Assembly: GCF_035917275.1 (NCBI RefSeq)
Contig: NZ_CP108508.1
Coordinates: forward strand, 2,108,001 to 2,172,000
Reading direction: 5' to 3'
DNA from: Streptomyces sp. NBC_01237
Lineage (GTDB): Bacteria; Actinomycetota; Actinomycetes; Streptomycetales; Streptomycetaceae
DNA: 64,000 nucleotides
Shown here: positions 1-8,186 of the stretch, one piece after another
How the letters are laid out: each line of letters starts with the position of its first letter
How positions within the stretch are numbered: position 1 is the stretch's first letter
Notes under the pieces: model-generated
The model's input: only the letters and a program-made list of their open reading frames with translations
What the model was told of the DNA's origin: nothing
Databases searched by the model: none
Program-made: the position numbers and the translations under genes

Positions 1-51
1 GCGCGAAGTCGCCCCTGCCGCCCGCCCGGAAGGGGGCCCTACGGGTCGATT

Positions 52-93
52 ATTGGTCCAGACCTTGACGCGACCATCCCCGGTCCCTACCGT
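52..93 (+). promoter_or_regulatory. Promoter with DasR/chitin-type operator upstream of the beta-helix gene
   Basis: TGGTCCAGACCT at 54-65 matches the repeat element described upstream of Streptomyces chitinase genes and fits the core of the DasR-responsive element (TGGTCTAGACCA type). It overlaps a good sigma-70-like promoter: -35 TTGACG at 65-70, 17-bp spacer, -10 TACCGT at 88-93. A repressor bound here would cover the -35 box. The motif match and the overlap are visible. Regulation by DasR and N-acetylglucosamine is inference. Confidence 0.6.
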
Positions 94-198
94 CACTGGG
101 CAGCACACGTTCACAGACGCGCCCCACATTCACGTACAAGAACGTGTGCAGCGTTCGAGAAAGCTGCGAATCCGCACCTCCGACGGGAAGGCACCCCC

Positions 199-1161
199 AT
201 GCGCACCCGCACTTCACTCACCGCCCTGCTGGCCGCCGCCCTCGCCACCGGTGGCCTCACCCTCGTCGCCGCCGGTCCGGCGAACGCCGCGGCCGTCATC
301 GATGTCAGCACCGCGGCCCAGCTCAAGTCGGCACTCACCGCCGTCGCCCCCGGCGACACGATCCGGCTCGCCGACGGCACGTACACCGGCAACTTCAAGG
401 CCACCACCCCCGGCACCTCCGGCGCCCGGATCACCCTCACCGGTTCCGCGAAAGCGGTGCTCACCGCGGGCGGCGGCTACGGGCTGCACCTCAACGGCGC
501 CTCCTACTGGACCGTCCGGGGCATCACGGTCACCGGCGGCCAGAAGGGCATCATGACCGACACCGCGAACGGCGTCCTCATCGACTCGGTGACCGTGCAC
601 GACCTCGACATGGAGGGCGTCCACTTCCGGAAGTCCAGCAGGAACGGGGTCCTCAAGAACTCCCGGATCTACGACACGGGGCACGACGGCCGGGGCATGG
701 GCGAGGGCGTGTACGTCGGTACGGCGGGCGACCTCGGCGACCGGAGCGACGACGCCCAGATCCTGAACAACACGATCGGCCCCGGTGTCGGCGGCGAGAG
801 CGTCGACATCAAGGAAGGCACCACCGGGGCGAAGATCATCGGCAACACCTTCGACGGCAACGGGCTCACCGGCGCCAACTACGACGACTCCTGGGTCGAC
901 GTGAAGGGCAACAACGTCCTGGTCGAGGACAACAAGGGCTCCCGCACCACCAACAACGGCTACGAGACCCACACCCAGCAGAGCGGCTGGGGCTGCGGCA
1001 CCGTCTTCCGCAACAACGCCTCCAACCTCTCCGGCGCCACCGGGGACAAGCAGCTCGCCATCAACGTCACCAACAGCAGCACCGGCTGCCGGACCACCGT
1101 GTACGGCAGCAACACCGTCACCGGCGGCAAGGGCCTGACGAACATCGCCGTCACCCCGTAG
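199..1161 (+). CDS. Secreted right-handed parallel beta-helix protein, possible polysaccharide lyase
   Basis: The 320-residue product starts with a Sec signal peptide (RTR, hydrophobic 8-25, likely cleavage after Ala-Asn-Ala at 30). The mature part opens with a VSTAAQLKSAL...PGDTIRLADGTYTG segment, the usual first turn of parallel beta-helix lyases such as chondroitinase-B/PL6-like proteins. It then carries repeated short N-, G- and V-rich rungs (GVLIDSVTV, GVLKNSRI, AQILNNTIG, AKIIGNTF, NVLVEDN). Two cysteines near residues 270 and 295 may form a disulfide. The start is supported by GGAAGG about 9 nt upstream. It is monocistronic and ends at a bidirectional terminator. The substrate is unknown; the chitin-type operator upstream suggests extracellular sugar polymers. 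Confidence 0.8.
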   Translation: MRTRTSLTALLAAALATGGLTLVAAGPANAAAVIDVSTAAQLKSALTAVAPGDTIRLADGTYTGNFKATTPGTSGARITLTGSAKAVLTAGGGYGLHLNGASYWTVRGITVTGGQKGIMTDTANGVLIDSVTVHDLDMEGVHFRKSSRNGVLKNSRIYDTGHDGRGMGEGVYVGTAGDLGDRSDDAQILNNTIGPGVGGESVDIKEGTTGAKIIGNTFDGNGLTGANYDDSWVDVKGNNVLVEDNKGSRTTNNGYETHTQQSGWGCGTVFRNNASNLSGATGDKQLAINVTNSSTGCRTTVYGSNTVTGGKGLTNIAVTP

Positions 1162-1214
1162 CCACCGCACCATCGCAAGCCCCGCACCCCCGCGGAACCT
1201 GCCCCCTGGAACAC

Positions 1215-1252
1215 GAGTGAGGCCCGCCCCCCGAAGGGAGCGGGCCTCACTT
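1215..1252. terminator. Bidirectional terminator between the beta-helix gene and rpsA
   Basis: A perfect 12-bp inverted repeat (AGTGAGGCCCGC at 1216-1227 with its complement at 1240-1251) lies between the two convergent genes and can serve both. Confidence 0.8.
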
Positions 1253-1298
1253 ACTGCTCTACAGCTGTCACAGCCGAGGAGCGAAGGGGGTCAGAGCG

Positions 1299-2819
1299 TC
1301 AGCTCTGGCCGCCCGCCAGCTTCTCGCGCAGCGCGGCCAGGGCCTCGTCCGACGCCAGGGCGCCGGAGTTGTCCGCGGACTCCGAGGAGTACGAACCGCC
1401 GCCGCCGCCACCGGTGCCACCGGAGGCTGCCGGAGCCGCGCCGGCCGGGGCAGCAGCGCCCTCGGCCGCAGCGGCCTCGTCGGCCTCGCGGGACTTGATG
1501 ACCTGAGCCTGGTGCTGCTCGAAGCGCGTCTGCGCCTCGGCGTACTGGGTCTCCCACACCTCGCGCTGAGCCTCGAAGCCCTCGAGCCAGTCGTTGGTCT
1601 CGGGGTCGAAGCCCTCGGGGTAGATGTAGTTGCCCTGGTCGTCGTACGACGCGGCCATGCCGTACAGCGTCGGGTCGAACTCGACCGAGGCCGGGTCGCC
1701 ACCGAAGGACTCGTTGGCCTGCTTCAGCGAGAGGCTGATGCGACGACGCTCGAGGTCGATGTCGATGACCTTGACGAAGATCTCGTCGTTGACCTGGACG
1801 ACCTGCTCCGGGATCTCCACGTGGCGCTCGGCCAGCTCGGAGATGTGGACCAGACCCTCGATGCCCTCGTCGACGCGCACGAACGCACCGAAGGGAACGA
1901 GCTTGGTGACCTTACCCGGGACGACCTGACCGATCTGGTGCGTCCGGGCGAACTGCTGCCACGGGTCTTCCTGCGTCGCCTTGAGCGACAGGGAGACGCG
2001 CTCGCGGTCCATGTCGACGTCGAGAACCTCGACGGTGACTTCCTGGCCGACCTCGACAACCTCGGAGGGGTGGTCGATGTGCTTCCAGGAGAGCTCGGAG
2101 ACGTGCACGAGACCGTCGACGCCACCCAGGTCCACGAAGGCACCGAAGTTGACGATCGAGGAGACGACGCCGGAGCGGACCTGACCCTTCTGCAGGGTCG
2201 TGAGGAACGTCTGGCGAACCTCGGACTGGGTCTGCTCGAGCCAGGCACGGCGGGACAGGACCACGTTGTTGCGGTTCTTGTCCAGCTCGATGATCTTGGC
2301 CTCGAGCTCCTTGCCCACGTAGGGCTGAAGGTCGCGGACACGACGCATCTCGACGAGCGACGCCGGGAGGAAGCCACGGAGGCCGATGTCGAGGATGAGA
2401 CCACCCTTGACGACCTCGATGACGGTACCGGTGACGATGCCGTCTTCTTCCTTGATCTTCTCGATGGTGCCCCAGGCACGCTCGTACTGAGCGCGCTTCT
2501 TCGAGAGGATCAGGCGGCCTTCCTTGTCCTCCTTCTGGAGAACCAGGGCCTCGATCTCGTCGCCGACCTTGACGACCTCGTTCGGGTCGACGTCGTGCTT
2601 GATCGAGAGCTCGCGGCTCGGGATGACGCCTTCGGTCTTGTAACCGATGTCGAGGAGAACCTCGTCCCGGTCAACCTTGACGATGACACCGTCAACGATG
2701 TCGCCGTCGTTGAAGTACTTGATCGTCTCGTCGATCGCCGCGAGGAACGCGTCCGCGTCGCCGATGTCGTTGACCGCAACCTGCGGAGTGGTGGCGGTGG
2801 TCTCGGTGCTGCTCGTCAT
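1299..2819 (-). CDS. rpsA: 30S ribosomal protein S1
   Basis: The 506-residue protein contains four S1 RNA-binding domains, at roughly residues 35-105, 122-190, 207-277 and 294-363. Typical repeats include GVIVKVDRDEVLLDIGYKTEG, GVVSSIVNFGAFVDLGG and GKVTKLVPFGAFVRV. Four domains is normal for actinobacteria, against six in E. coli. The C-terminal 130 residues are acidic, then Ala/Gly/Ser-rich and probably disordered. S1 binds the small ribosomal subunit and helps recruit mRNA. ATG at 2817-2819 is used. It is a single gene with its own promoter about 200 nt upstream and a terminator it shares with the convergent neighbour. Confidence 0.97.
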   Translation of the reverse strand: MTSSTETTATTPQVAVNDIGDADAFLAAIDETIKYFNDGDIVDGVIVKVDRDEVLLDIGYKTEGVIPSRELSIKHDVDPNEVVKVGDEIEALVLQKEDKEGRLILSKKRAQYERAWGTIEKIKEEDGIVTGTVIEVVKGGLILDIGLRGFLPASLVEMRRVRDLQPYVGKELEAKIIELDKNRNNVVLSRRAWLEQTQSEVRQTFLTTLQKGQVRSGVVSSIVNFGAFVDLGGVDGLVHVSELSWKHIDHPSEVVEVGQEVTVEVLDVDMDRERVSLSLKATQEDPWQQFARTHQIGQVVPGKVTKLVPFGAFVRVDEGIEGLVHISELAERHVEIPEQVVQVNDEIFVKVIDIDLERRRISLSLKQANESFGGDPASVEFDPTLYGMAASYDDQGNYIYPEGFDPETNDWLEGFEAQREVWETQYAEAQTRFEQHQAQVIKSREADEAAAAEGAAAPAGAAPAASGGTGGGGGGSYSSESADNSGALASDEALAALREKLAGGQS

Positions 2820-3015
2820 GTGGGAAAGGGCTCCGGTACGGACAGTGAGTCGTAGGTACTGCTACGCCGTAAGCCCGTATCGCCTCTGCAGCAGCCGGAC
2901 AGCCTGGAAAGCGCCCGACCCGTGACCGGGAGGCGCCTCGACAACCGAGGGTCACACAACAGATGCGAGCGCGGCCTGCTAGGTCTGAAGCGCGCAGGCT
3001 CGCGGCGCAACTTGT

Positions 3016-3044
3016 AGCATACGGGGGCAGCCGGACAGGGTCAA
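3016..3044 (-). promoter_or_regulatory. rpsA promoter
   Basis: On the minus strand TTGACC (3039-3044) and TATGCT (3016-3021) are separated by exactly 17 bp, close to the HrdB consensus. The predicted transcript has a leader of about 190 nt (2820-3008). This leader contains a GC hairpin near 2907-2935 that could be an autoregulatory target. The rest of the 416-bp gap, 3045-3235, shows no clear feature. Confidence 0.75.
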
Positions 3045-3235
3045 TGCGCGAAGGCGCACACCCGGGGCGCAACAGCCCATACCCGGCACAACTCATGTTC
3101 TCCGGGGCCGCGTCGGCCGCGGTGACGCACGGCAAGGTTTCGCCCACGCGCATCCGTACTCCACCGGTACCGCCGAGTACCTCCGGATATGTACCGCGCG
3201 CCGGCGAGTGAAGGCAAACTACAACGACGGGCACG

Positions 3236-4048
3236 ATGAGCCAAGAGATCCACGGGTCCGAACCCGAAGCGACCCGCCGCGACGCGGGGGAATCGGAGAG
3301 CAGCCGGGCCAGTCGCGGCTGGTGGGACCGGAACGCCGACGAGTACCAGAACGACCACGGAGCCTTCCTCGGCGACGACCGGTTCGTCTGGGGCCCCGAA
3401 GGGCTCGACGAGGCCGAGGCCGCCCTGCTGGGGCCCGCCGCGTCGCTGAGGGGCCAGGACATCCTGGAGATCGGCGCCGGCGCCGCCCAGTGCTCCCGCT
3501 GGCTGGCCGGCCAGGGGGCGCGGCCCGTGGCGCTGGACCTCTCCCACCGCCAGCTCCAGCACGCCCTCAGGATCGGCGAGGACGTCCCGCTGGTCGAGGC
3601 GGACGCGGGGAAGCTGCCGTTCCGGGACGGCAGCTTCGATCTGGCCTGCTCCGCCTACGGCGCGGTGCCGTTCGTCGCCGACCCCGTGCGCGTGTTCCGC
3701 GAGGTGCGCCGGGTGCTGCGGCCCGGCGGACGCTGGGTCTTCTCCGTGACCCACCCGATCCGCTGGGCGTTCCCGGACGAGCCGGGGCCCGAGGGCCTCT
3801 CGGTCGCCGCCTCCTACTTCGACCGCGTCCCCTATGTCGAGCAGGACGAGCGGGGCGACGCCGTCTACGTCGAGCACCACAGGACACTCGGTGACCGGGT
3901 GCGGGACGTGGTGGCGGGCGGATTCCGGCTGGTCGACCTGGTCGAACCGGAATGGCCCGCCTGGAACAACCAGGAGTGGGGCGGCTGGTCGCCGCTGCGC
4001 GGGAACCTGATCCCGGGGACCGCGATCTTCGTCTGCGAGCGGGACTGA
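3236..4048 (+). CDS. Class I SAM-dependent methyltransferase
   Basis: 270 residues. The SAM-binding motif I ILEIGAGAAQ is at residues 76-85. The acidic residue ending strand 2 is in VALDLS, followed by an EADAGKLPFRDGSFD segment (motif II) and RVLRPGGRWVFSVTHP (motif III), a Methyltransf_11/25 fold. The N-terminal 35 residues are polar and probably flexible. The acceptor cannot be told from sequence; such proteins modify small molecules or lipids. It stands alone between the rpsA promoter region and a repeat tract. ATG at 3236 follows ACGGGCACG, a weak ribosome-binding site. Confidence 0.88.
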   Translation: MSQEIHGSEPEATRRDAGESESSRASRGWWDRNADEYQNDHGAFLGDDRFVWGPEGLDEAEAALLGPAASLRGQDILEIGAGAAQCSRWLAGQGARPVALDLSHRQLQHALRIGEDVPLVEADAGKLPFRDGSFDLACSAYGAVPFVADPVRVFREVRRVLRPGGRWVFSVTHPIRWAFPDEPGPEGLSVAASYFDRVPYVEQDERGDAVYVEHHRTLGDRVRDVVAGGFRLVDLVEPEWPAWNNQEWGGWSPLRGNLIPGTAIFVCERD

Positions 4049-4076
4049 GCCCGGGGGACGCACGGAAGCTCGCGCG

Positions 4077-4283
4077 GAACGCGCAGGAAGGCTCGCCCCG
4101 CCCGTCGAGGGAGCGTGCGCCGGGAGCGCGCGGGGAGGCCGGCGGCGAGCGCGCAGGGAAGCTGAGTGGGCAGCGCGCGGAAGCTCTCGCCGGAGCGCGC
4201 GGGGAATCCCGACGGGAGCGCGCAGGAGACTCGCGCCGGAGCGCGCGAGCAGCCCCGGCGGGAGCGCGTACGGGACCGGGGGC
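4077..4283. repeat. 23-bp tandem repeat tract before hrpB
   Basis: The core GAGCGCGC recurs at 4124, 4147, 4171, 4193, 4216, 4239 and 4262, with degenerate copies at 4077 and 4111, giving a period of 22-24 bp. The units vary in the G/C-rich filler. The tract runs up to the hrpB translation start and holds no convincing gene. Confidence 0.75.
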
Positions 4284-4319
4284 GTGATCCGCGCCGGGGT
4301 CCTGGACCAGACTGGGGGC

Positions 4320-6818
4320 GTGATCCGTACCGAAGCCCTGGAGCAGTTGCCCGTACGCACGGCCGTGCCCGCCCTGGAGCGGGCGCTCGACGACCGGGGT
4401 GTGGCGGTGCTCTGCGCGCCGCCGGGCACCGGGAAGACGACCCTCGTCCCCCTGGTCCTGGCCGGGCTGACCGGTGGCGGCCCCGTCCGCCGGGTCGTGG
4501 TCGCCGAGCCGCGCCGGATCGCCGCACGGGCGGCGGCACGGCGGATGGCCTGGCTCCTGGGCGAGCGGGCCGGCGGCCGGGTCGGCTTCACCGTCAGGGG
4601 CGAGCGCCTGGTGGGGCGGGACACCGTGGTGGAGGTCGTGACCACCGGAGTACTGCTCCAGCGCCTCCAGCGCGACCAGGAACTGGCCGGGGTCGACGTC
4701 GTGATCATCGACGAGTGCCACGAGCGGCATCTGGACGCCGACACCGTCGCCGCGTTCCTGCTCGACGTACGGGAGGCGATCCGGCCCGATCTGCGGCTGG
4801 TGGCCGCGTCGGCGACGACGGACGCCGAGGGCTGGTCGCGGCTGCTGGGCGACGCCCCGGTGGTGGCGGCGCAGGGGGTGTCGTACCCGGTCGAAGTGGT
4901 GTGGGCGCCTCCCGCGCGACCGGTGCGCCCGCCCCACGGGATGCGGGTCGATCCGGCGCTGCTGACGCATGTGGCCTCGGTGGTGCGCCGGGCGCTCGCC
5001 GAGCGGGACGGGGACGTGCTGTGTTTCCTGCCCGGTGTCGGTGAGATCGGCCGGGTGGCCGGGCAGCTCGCCGGGGTGGCGGCCGAGGTGCTCCAGGTGC
5101 ACGGCCGGGCCCCGGCCGCCGTGCAGGACGCGGTGCTGGCCGGGTCGTCCACCGGCCGCCGGGTGGTGCTGGCGACCTCGGTGGCGGAGTCGTCCCTGAC
5201 GGTGCCGGGCGTGCGGGTGGTCGTCGACTCGGGGCTGGCCAGGGAGCCGCGCACCGACCACGCACGGGGGCTGAGCGCGCTGACGACCGTACGGGCCTCG
5301 CAGGCGGCGGGCCGGCAGCGGGCGGGCCGGGCGGGGCGGGAGGCGCCCGGTGCGGTGTACCGGTGCTGGGAGCAGGCGGAGGACGGGCGCCTGGCCCGGT
5401 TCCCGTCCCCGGAGATCAAGGTCGCCGATCTCGCGGCGTTCGCCCTCCAGGCCGCGTGCTGGGGCGATCCGGACGCCACCGGACTCGCGCTGCTCGATCC
5501 GCCGCCCGCAGGGGCGATGGGCGCGGCCCGGGAGGTGCTGACGGCGGTCGGCGCGGTGGACGGGACGGGGCGGGTGACGGAACGCGGCGTACGGATGTCG
5601 CAGATGGGTCTGCACCCCCGGCTGGCGCGGGCCCTGCTGGACGGGGCGGCGGAGGTCGGCGGGCGGCGGGCCGCGGAGGTGGTGGCGCTGCTGAGCGAGG
5701 AGCCGCCCAGGGATTACGGGGACGATCTGGCGGCCGCGCTGCGTACCGCACGCCGGGGTGGCGACGGCTACGCGGCACGTTGGCGGCAGGAGGTCGGGCG
5801 GCTGTCCTCGTCGGTCGGGGAAATGAGGGGGGAGGCCGGTTCCGACGATGCCGCCGCCGGGCTGGTGGCGGCACTGGCGTTTCCGGAGCGGGTGGCGCGG
5901 GCTCGGGGTCGGGGGGCGTTCTTGATGGTGTCGGGGACGGGGGCGGAGCTGCGGGAGGGTTCGCGGCTGCGCAGCGCGCCCTGGCTGGCCGTCGCGGTCG
6001 CGGACCGGCCCGCGCACGCGGCCTCCGCCCAGGTGCGGCTGGCGGCCGTCGTGGACGAGGAGACCGCCCGGCTGGCCGCCGGGCATCTGCGGTTCCGCGG
6101 CGAGGAGGTCCGCTGGGTGGACGGCGACGTGGTGGCGCGTTCCGTGGACCGGCTGGGGGCGGTGGAGCTGGCGGTGCGGCCGTTGCAGCGGCCGGACCCG
6201 GAGCTGGTGCGCGGGGCTCTGGTGGAGGGGCTGCGCCGGGAGGGGCTCGGGTTGCTGCGATGGACCCGGGACGGCGAGCAGTTGCGGCTGCGGCTCGCGT
6301 TTCTTCACCGGGTGCTGGGGGCGCCGTGGCCGGATGTGTCGGACGAGGCCCTGCTGTCGCGTACCGAACAGTGGCTGGAGCCGGAGCTGTCGCGGGCCCG
6401 GCGGCGCTCGGACCTGGCCCGGATCGACGCGGGGCAGGCCGTGCGGCGGCTGCTGCCCTGGGCGACCGGTGAGGCCGCGCGGCTGGACGAGCTGGCCCCG
6501 GAGCGGATCGCGGTGCCGAGCGGCTCGCGGGTCCGGGTGGAGTACGGCGGCGAACAGCCCGTACTGGCCGTGAAACTCCAGGAGTTGTTCGGGCTGCGCG
6601 AGACGCCGCGGGTGGCCGGGGTGCCGGTCCTGGTCCATCTGCTCTCCCCCGCCGGACACCCGGCGGCGGTCACGGCGGACCTGGCGTCCTTCTGGCGGGA
6701 GGGTTACCGGGCCGTGCGGGCGGAGCTGCGCGGGCGCTACCCCAAGCATCCGTGGCCCGAGGACCCGACGACGATGGAGGCGACCCGGTTCACCTCGGCG
6801 CGGCTCAGGCGGGACTAG
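4320..6818 (+). CDS. hrpB: ATP-dependent helicase HrpB
   Basis: DEAH/DExH-type superfamily 2 helicase of 832 residues. Walker A is APPGTGKTT, motif II is IIDECHERH (DECH), motif III is SASATTDA. The helicase C domain has RVVLATSVAESSLTVPGV and QRAGRAGR. An HrpB-specific C-terminal domain follows, ending in WPEDPTTMEATRFTSAR. The family is an RNA-helicase-like ATPase of unclear role. An in-frame GTG at 4284 would add 12 residues. I prefer GTG at 4320 because MIRTEALEQLPVRTAVPALE is the N-terminus I expect for this family. The two starts lie in a 36-bp direct duplication, each preceded by GGGGGC. The 3' end overlaps the convergent DUF3068 gene by 14 bp. Confidence 0.92.
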   Translation: MIRTEALEQLPVRTAVPALERALDDRGVAVLCAPPGTGKTTLVPLVLAGLTGGGPVRRVVVAEPRRIAARAAARRMAWLLGERAGGRVGFTVRGERLVGRDTVVEVVTTGVLLQRLQRDQELAGVDVVIIDECHERHLDADTVAAFLLDVREAIRPDLRLVAASATTDAEGWSRLLGDAPVVAAQGVSYPVEVVWAPPARPVRPPHGMRVDPALLTHVASVVRRALAERDGDVLCFLPGVGEIGRVAGQLAGVAAEVLQVHGRAPAAVQDAVLAGSSTGRRVVLATSVAESSLTVPGVRVVVDSGLAREPRTDHARGLSALTTVRASQAAGRQRAGRAGREAPGAVYRCWEQAEDGRLARFPSPEIKVADLAAFALQAACWGDPDATGLALLDPPPAGAMGAAREVLTAVGAVDGTGRVTERGVRMSQMGLHPRLARALLDGAAEVGGRRAAEVVALLSEEPPRDYGDDLAAALRTARRGGDGYAARWRQEVGRLSSSVGEMRGEAGSDDAAAGLVAALAFPERVARARGRGAFLMVSGTGAELREGSRLRSAPWLAVAVADRPAHAASAQVRLAAVVDEETARLAAGHLRFRGEEVRWVDGDVVARSVDRLGAVELAVRPLQRPDPELVRGALVEGLRREGLGLLRWTRDGEQLRLRLAFLHRVLGAPWPDVSDEALLSRTEQWLEPELSRARRRSDLARIDAGQAVRRLLPWATGEAARLDELAPERIAVPSGSRVRVEYGGEQPVLAVKLQELFGLRETPRVAGVPVLVHLLSPAGHPAAVTADLASFWREGYRAVRAELRGRYPKHPWPEDPTTMEATRFTSARLRRD

Positions 6819-7764
6819 CGGCCAGGCGGGAACGCGCCTCCAGCCACAGGGCGAGGGCGAGGAGTCCGGCGGCGGCGAACAGGAAGCCCCAGGGCAGGTA
6901 GGAGGTGAGCAGCAGGATCAGGACACGCTGGGACTTGACCTGGTCGACGGTGGCGACGATGTAGTCCTCGCGCATCTTCACGTGTCCGGCGAACGCGGTG
7001 ACGGTGTCCTCGGGCATCCCCATCTTCTTCGCGTCGCGCATCTCCTCCTTGTGGATCTCCTCGCCGTTGACGGGTGCGCCGGTGACCGGATCGACCCAGA
7101 ACATCCGCTTGGTGGAGTACCAGCGGGTCATGCCCGTGCTGGTGACCTGCTCGGCGGTGACGCCCTTGAGCGGCATCTTCTGCGGCATGGGGACCTTGGT
7201 CCAGGGGATGGTCTGCTCGAAGTAGTAGACGTCCATGCCGCGGAACGTACGGGTGCCCTTGTAGTGGATGGGCGCGGTCGTACGGCTCTGCGCGTCGAAG
7301 TACTCGTAGTCCCGTTTCTCGGTGAGGAAGGGCCACTTGTACTCGATGCCCTCGCGCCGGACCGGGTCGCCGTCGACCATTTCGCCGGTGGCGTGGACGG
7401 GCGCCTGGGTGTGGGCGTCGAAGATGTAGCGCTCGGGGATCTGGGAGACCATCTTGCCGTCGGGGCCCTGGATGTAGGAGAGCGCGTCCCAGACGACGAC
7501 ATCACGGCCGGAGCTGCGCTCGATCTTCTCGGACTCCTCCACGTTGCCCTTGAGGGTCTGGACGATGGTGACCTTGTCGACCTTCTTGGCCTTCAGGGTG
7601 GAGTAGTCGAGGAGCGTGGCCGGCTTCGCCTCCAGGACCGTCTCCTGGTACTGGCTCGGCGGGATCTTCGCCAGCCGGGGAAACGCGTACCAGCGCAGCA
7701 GTGGCGACATGGCGGCGAAGAAGACGGCGAAGGCCAGGAGTACGAGGCTGGCTCGGCGGCGCAT
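6805..7764 (-). CDS. DUF3068 (PorA-family) membrane-anchored protein
   Basis: 319 residues with an N-terminal transmembrane segment (LVLLAFAVFFAAMSPLL, about 6-22) and a C-terminal one (LPWGFLFAAAGLLALALWL, about 288-306). The extracellular region between them is large. Motifs such as VVWDALSYIQGPDG, ERYIFDAHTQAPVHA and RRMFWVDPVTG-type segments are typical of DUF3068, a family also found in mycobacteria and corynebacteria. Function is unknown. The start ATG at 7762-7764 is chosen because MRRRASLVLLAF begins a proper membrane anchor and GGAGGACTCC precedes it. Further upstream the frame is only repeat sequence. Confidence 0.85.
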   Translation of the reverse strand: MRRRASLVLLAFAVFFAAMSPLLRWYAFPRLAKIPPSQYQETVLEAKPATLLDYSTLKAKKVDKVTIVQTLKGNVEESEKIERSSGRDVVVWDALSYIQGPDGKMVSQIPERYIFDAHTQAPVHATGEMVDGDPVRREGIEYKWPFLTEKRDYEYFDAQSRTTAPIHYKGTRTFRGMDVYYFEQTIPWTKVPMPQKMPLKGVTAEQVTSTGMTRWYSTKRMFWVDPVTGAPVNGEEIHKEEMRDAKKMGMPEDTVTAFAGHVKMREDYIVATVDQVKSQRVLILLLTSYLPWGFLFAAAGLLALALWLEARSRLAASPA

Positions 7765-7798
7765 GGTGGAGTCCTCCCTCTGCTTCGTTCTTTCCGGC

Positions 7799-7867
7799 GT
7801 GAGCTTCCGGCGTGAACTGCCGGTGTGAGCTTCCGGCGTGAACTGCCGGTGTGAGCTTCCGGCGTGA
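7799..7867. repeat. 26-bp tandem repeat in the DUF3068 leader
   Basis: Two full copies (7799-7824, 7825-7850) and a partial third (7851-7867) of a 26-bp unit beginning GTGAGCTTCCGGCGTGAACT. It lies between the small peptide gene and the DUF3068 gene in the probable shared transcript. Confidence 0.85.
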
Positions 7868-7871
7868 TCGG

Positions 7872-8009
7872 CTACCTCTTGGGGCCCGGGACCGTGGTCA
7901 GCAGAGGTTTGGGCGAGGTCTCTCCGGGCGGCGCGCCGATCGCGGTGACGGTGAACACGAGCGCGAGGGCGGCGGCCAGTCCGATGGCGGCGGCGACGAG
8001 GGCACGCAT
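7872..8009 (-). CDS. SPW_0924-like small membrane peptide
   Basis: A 45-codon reading frame begins with ATG at 8007-8009 after GGGAGGCCGAGC, an excellent ribosome-binding site, and ends at TAG (7872-7874). The peptide starts MRALVAAAIGLAAALALVF, a single hydrophobic segment at residues 4-25. A polar tail follows, GAPPGETSPKPLLTTVPGP. This matches my memory of the SPW_0924 family, small conserved proteins of streptomycetes with no known role. It lies just upstream of, and in the same direction as, the DUF3068 membrane protein, so the two may be co-transcribed. Confidence 0.75.
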   Translation of the reverse strand: MRALVAAAIGLAAALALVFTVTAIGAPPGETSPKPLLTTVPGPKR

Positions 8010-8098
8010 GCTCGGCCTCCCGGGGAGCGAAGATCTGATGCATCGTCAGTCAGGGCTGGGGCACCGTAGCAATCGGGGCGCGAGATGAGAACACGTAG

Positions 8099-8135
8099 AA
8101 CAGCCCCTTCACCGGGTGCCGGTGAAGGGGCTGTT
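8099..8135 (-). terminator. Terminator after the lytic transglycosylase gene
   Basis: A perfect 17-bp inverted repeat (8099-8115 with 8119-8135) with a 3-nt loop, 50 bp beyond the stop of the 8187-9902 gene. It also separates that gene from the peptide/DUF3068 unit. Confidence 0.85.
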
Positions 8136-8186
8136 CGGTGGGGCTGTCCGGTACAGCCGGACGATACGGCTGCCCGGTGCCGGAGG

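Noticed and set aside
1512..2855. Long plus-strand open frame opposite rpsA
   Set aside because: Antisense shadow of rpsA caused by high GC; no ribosome-binding site or domain.
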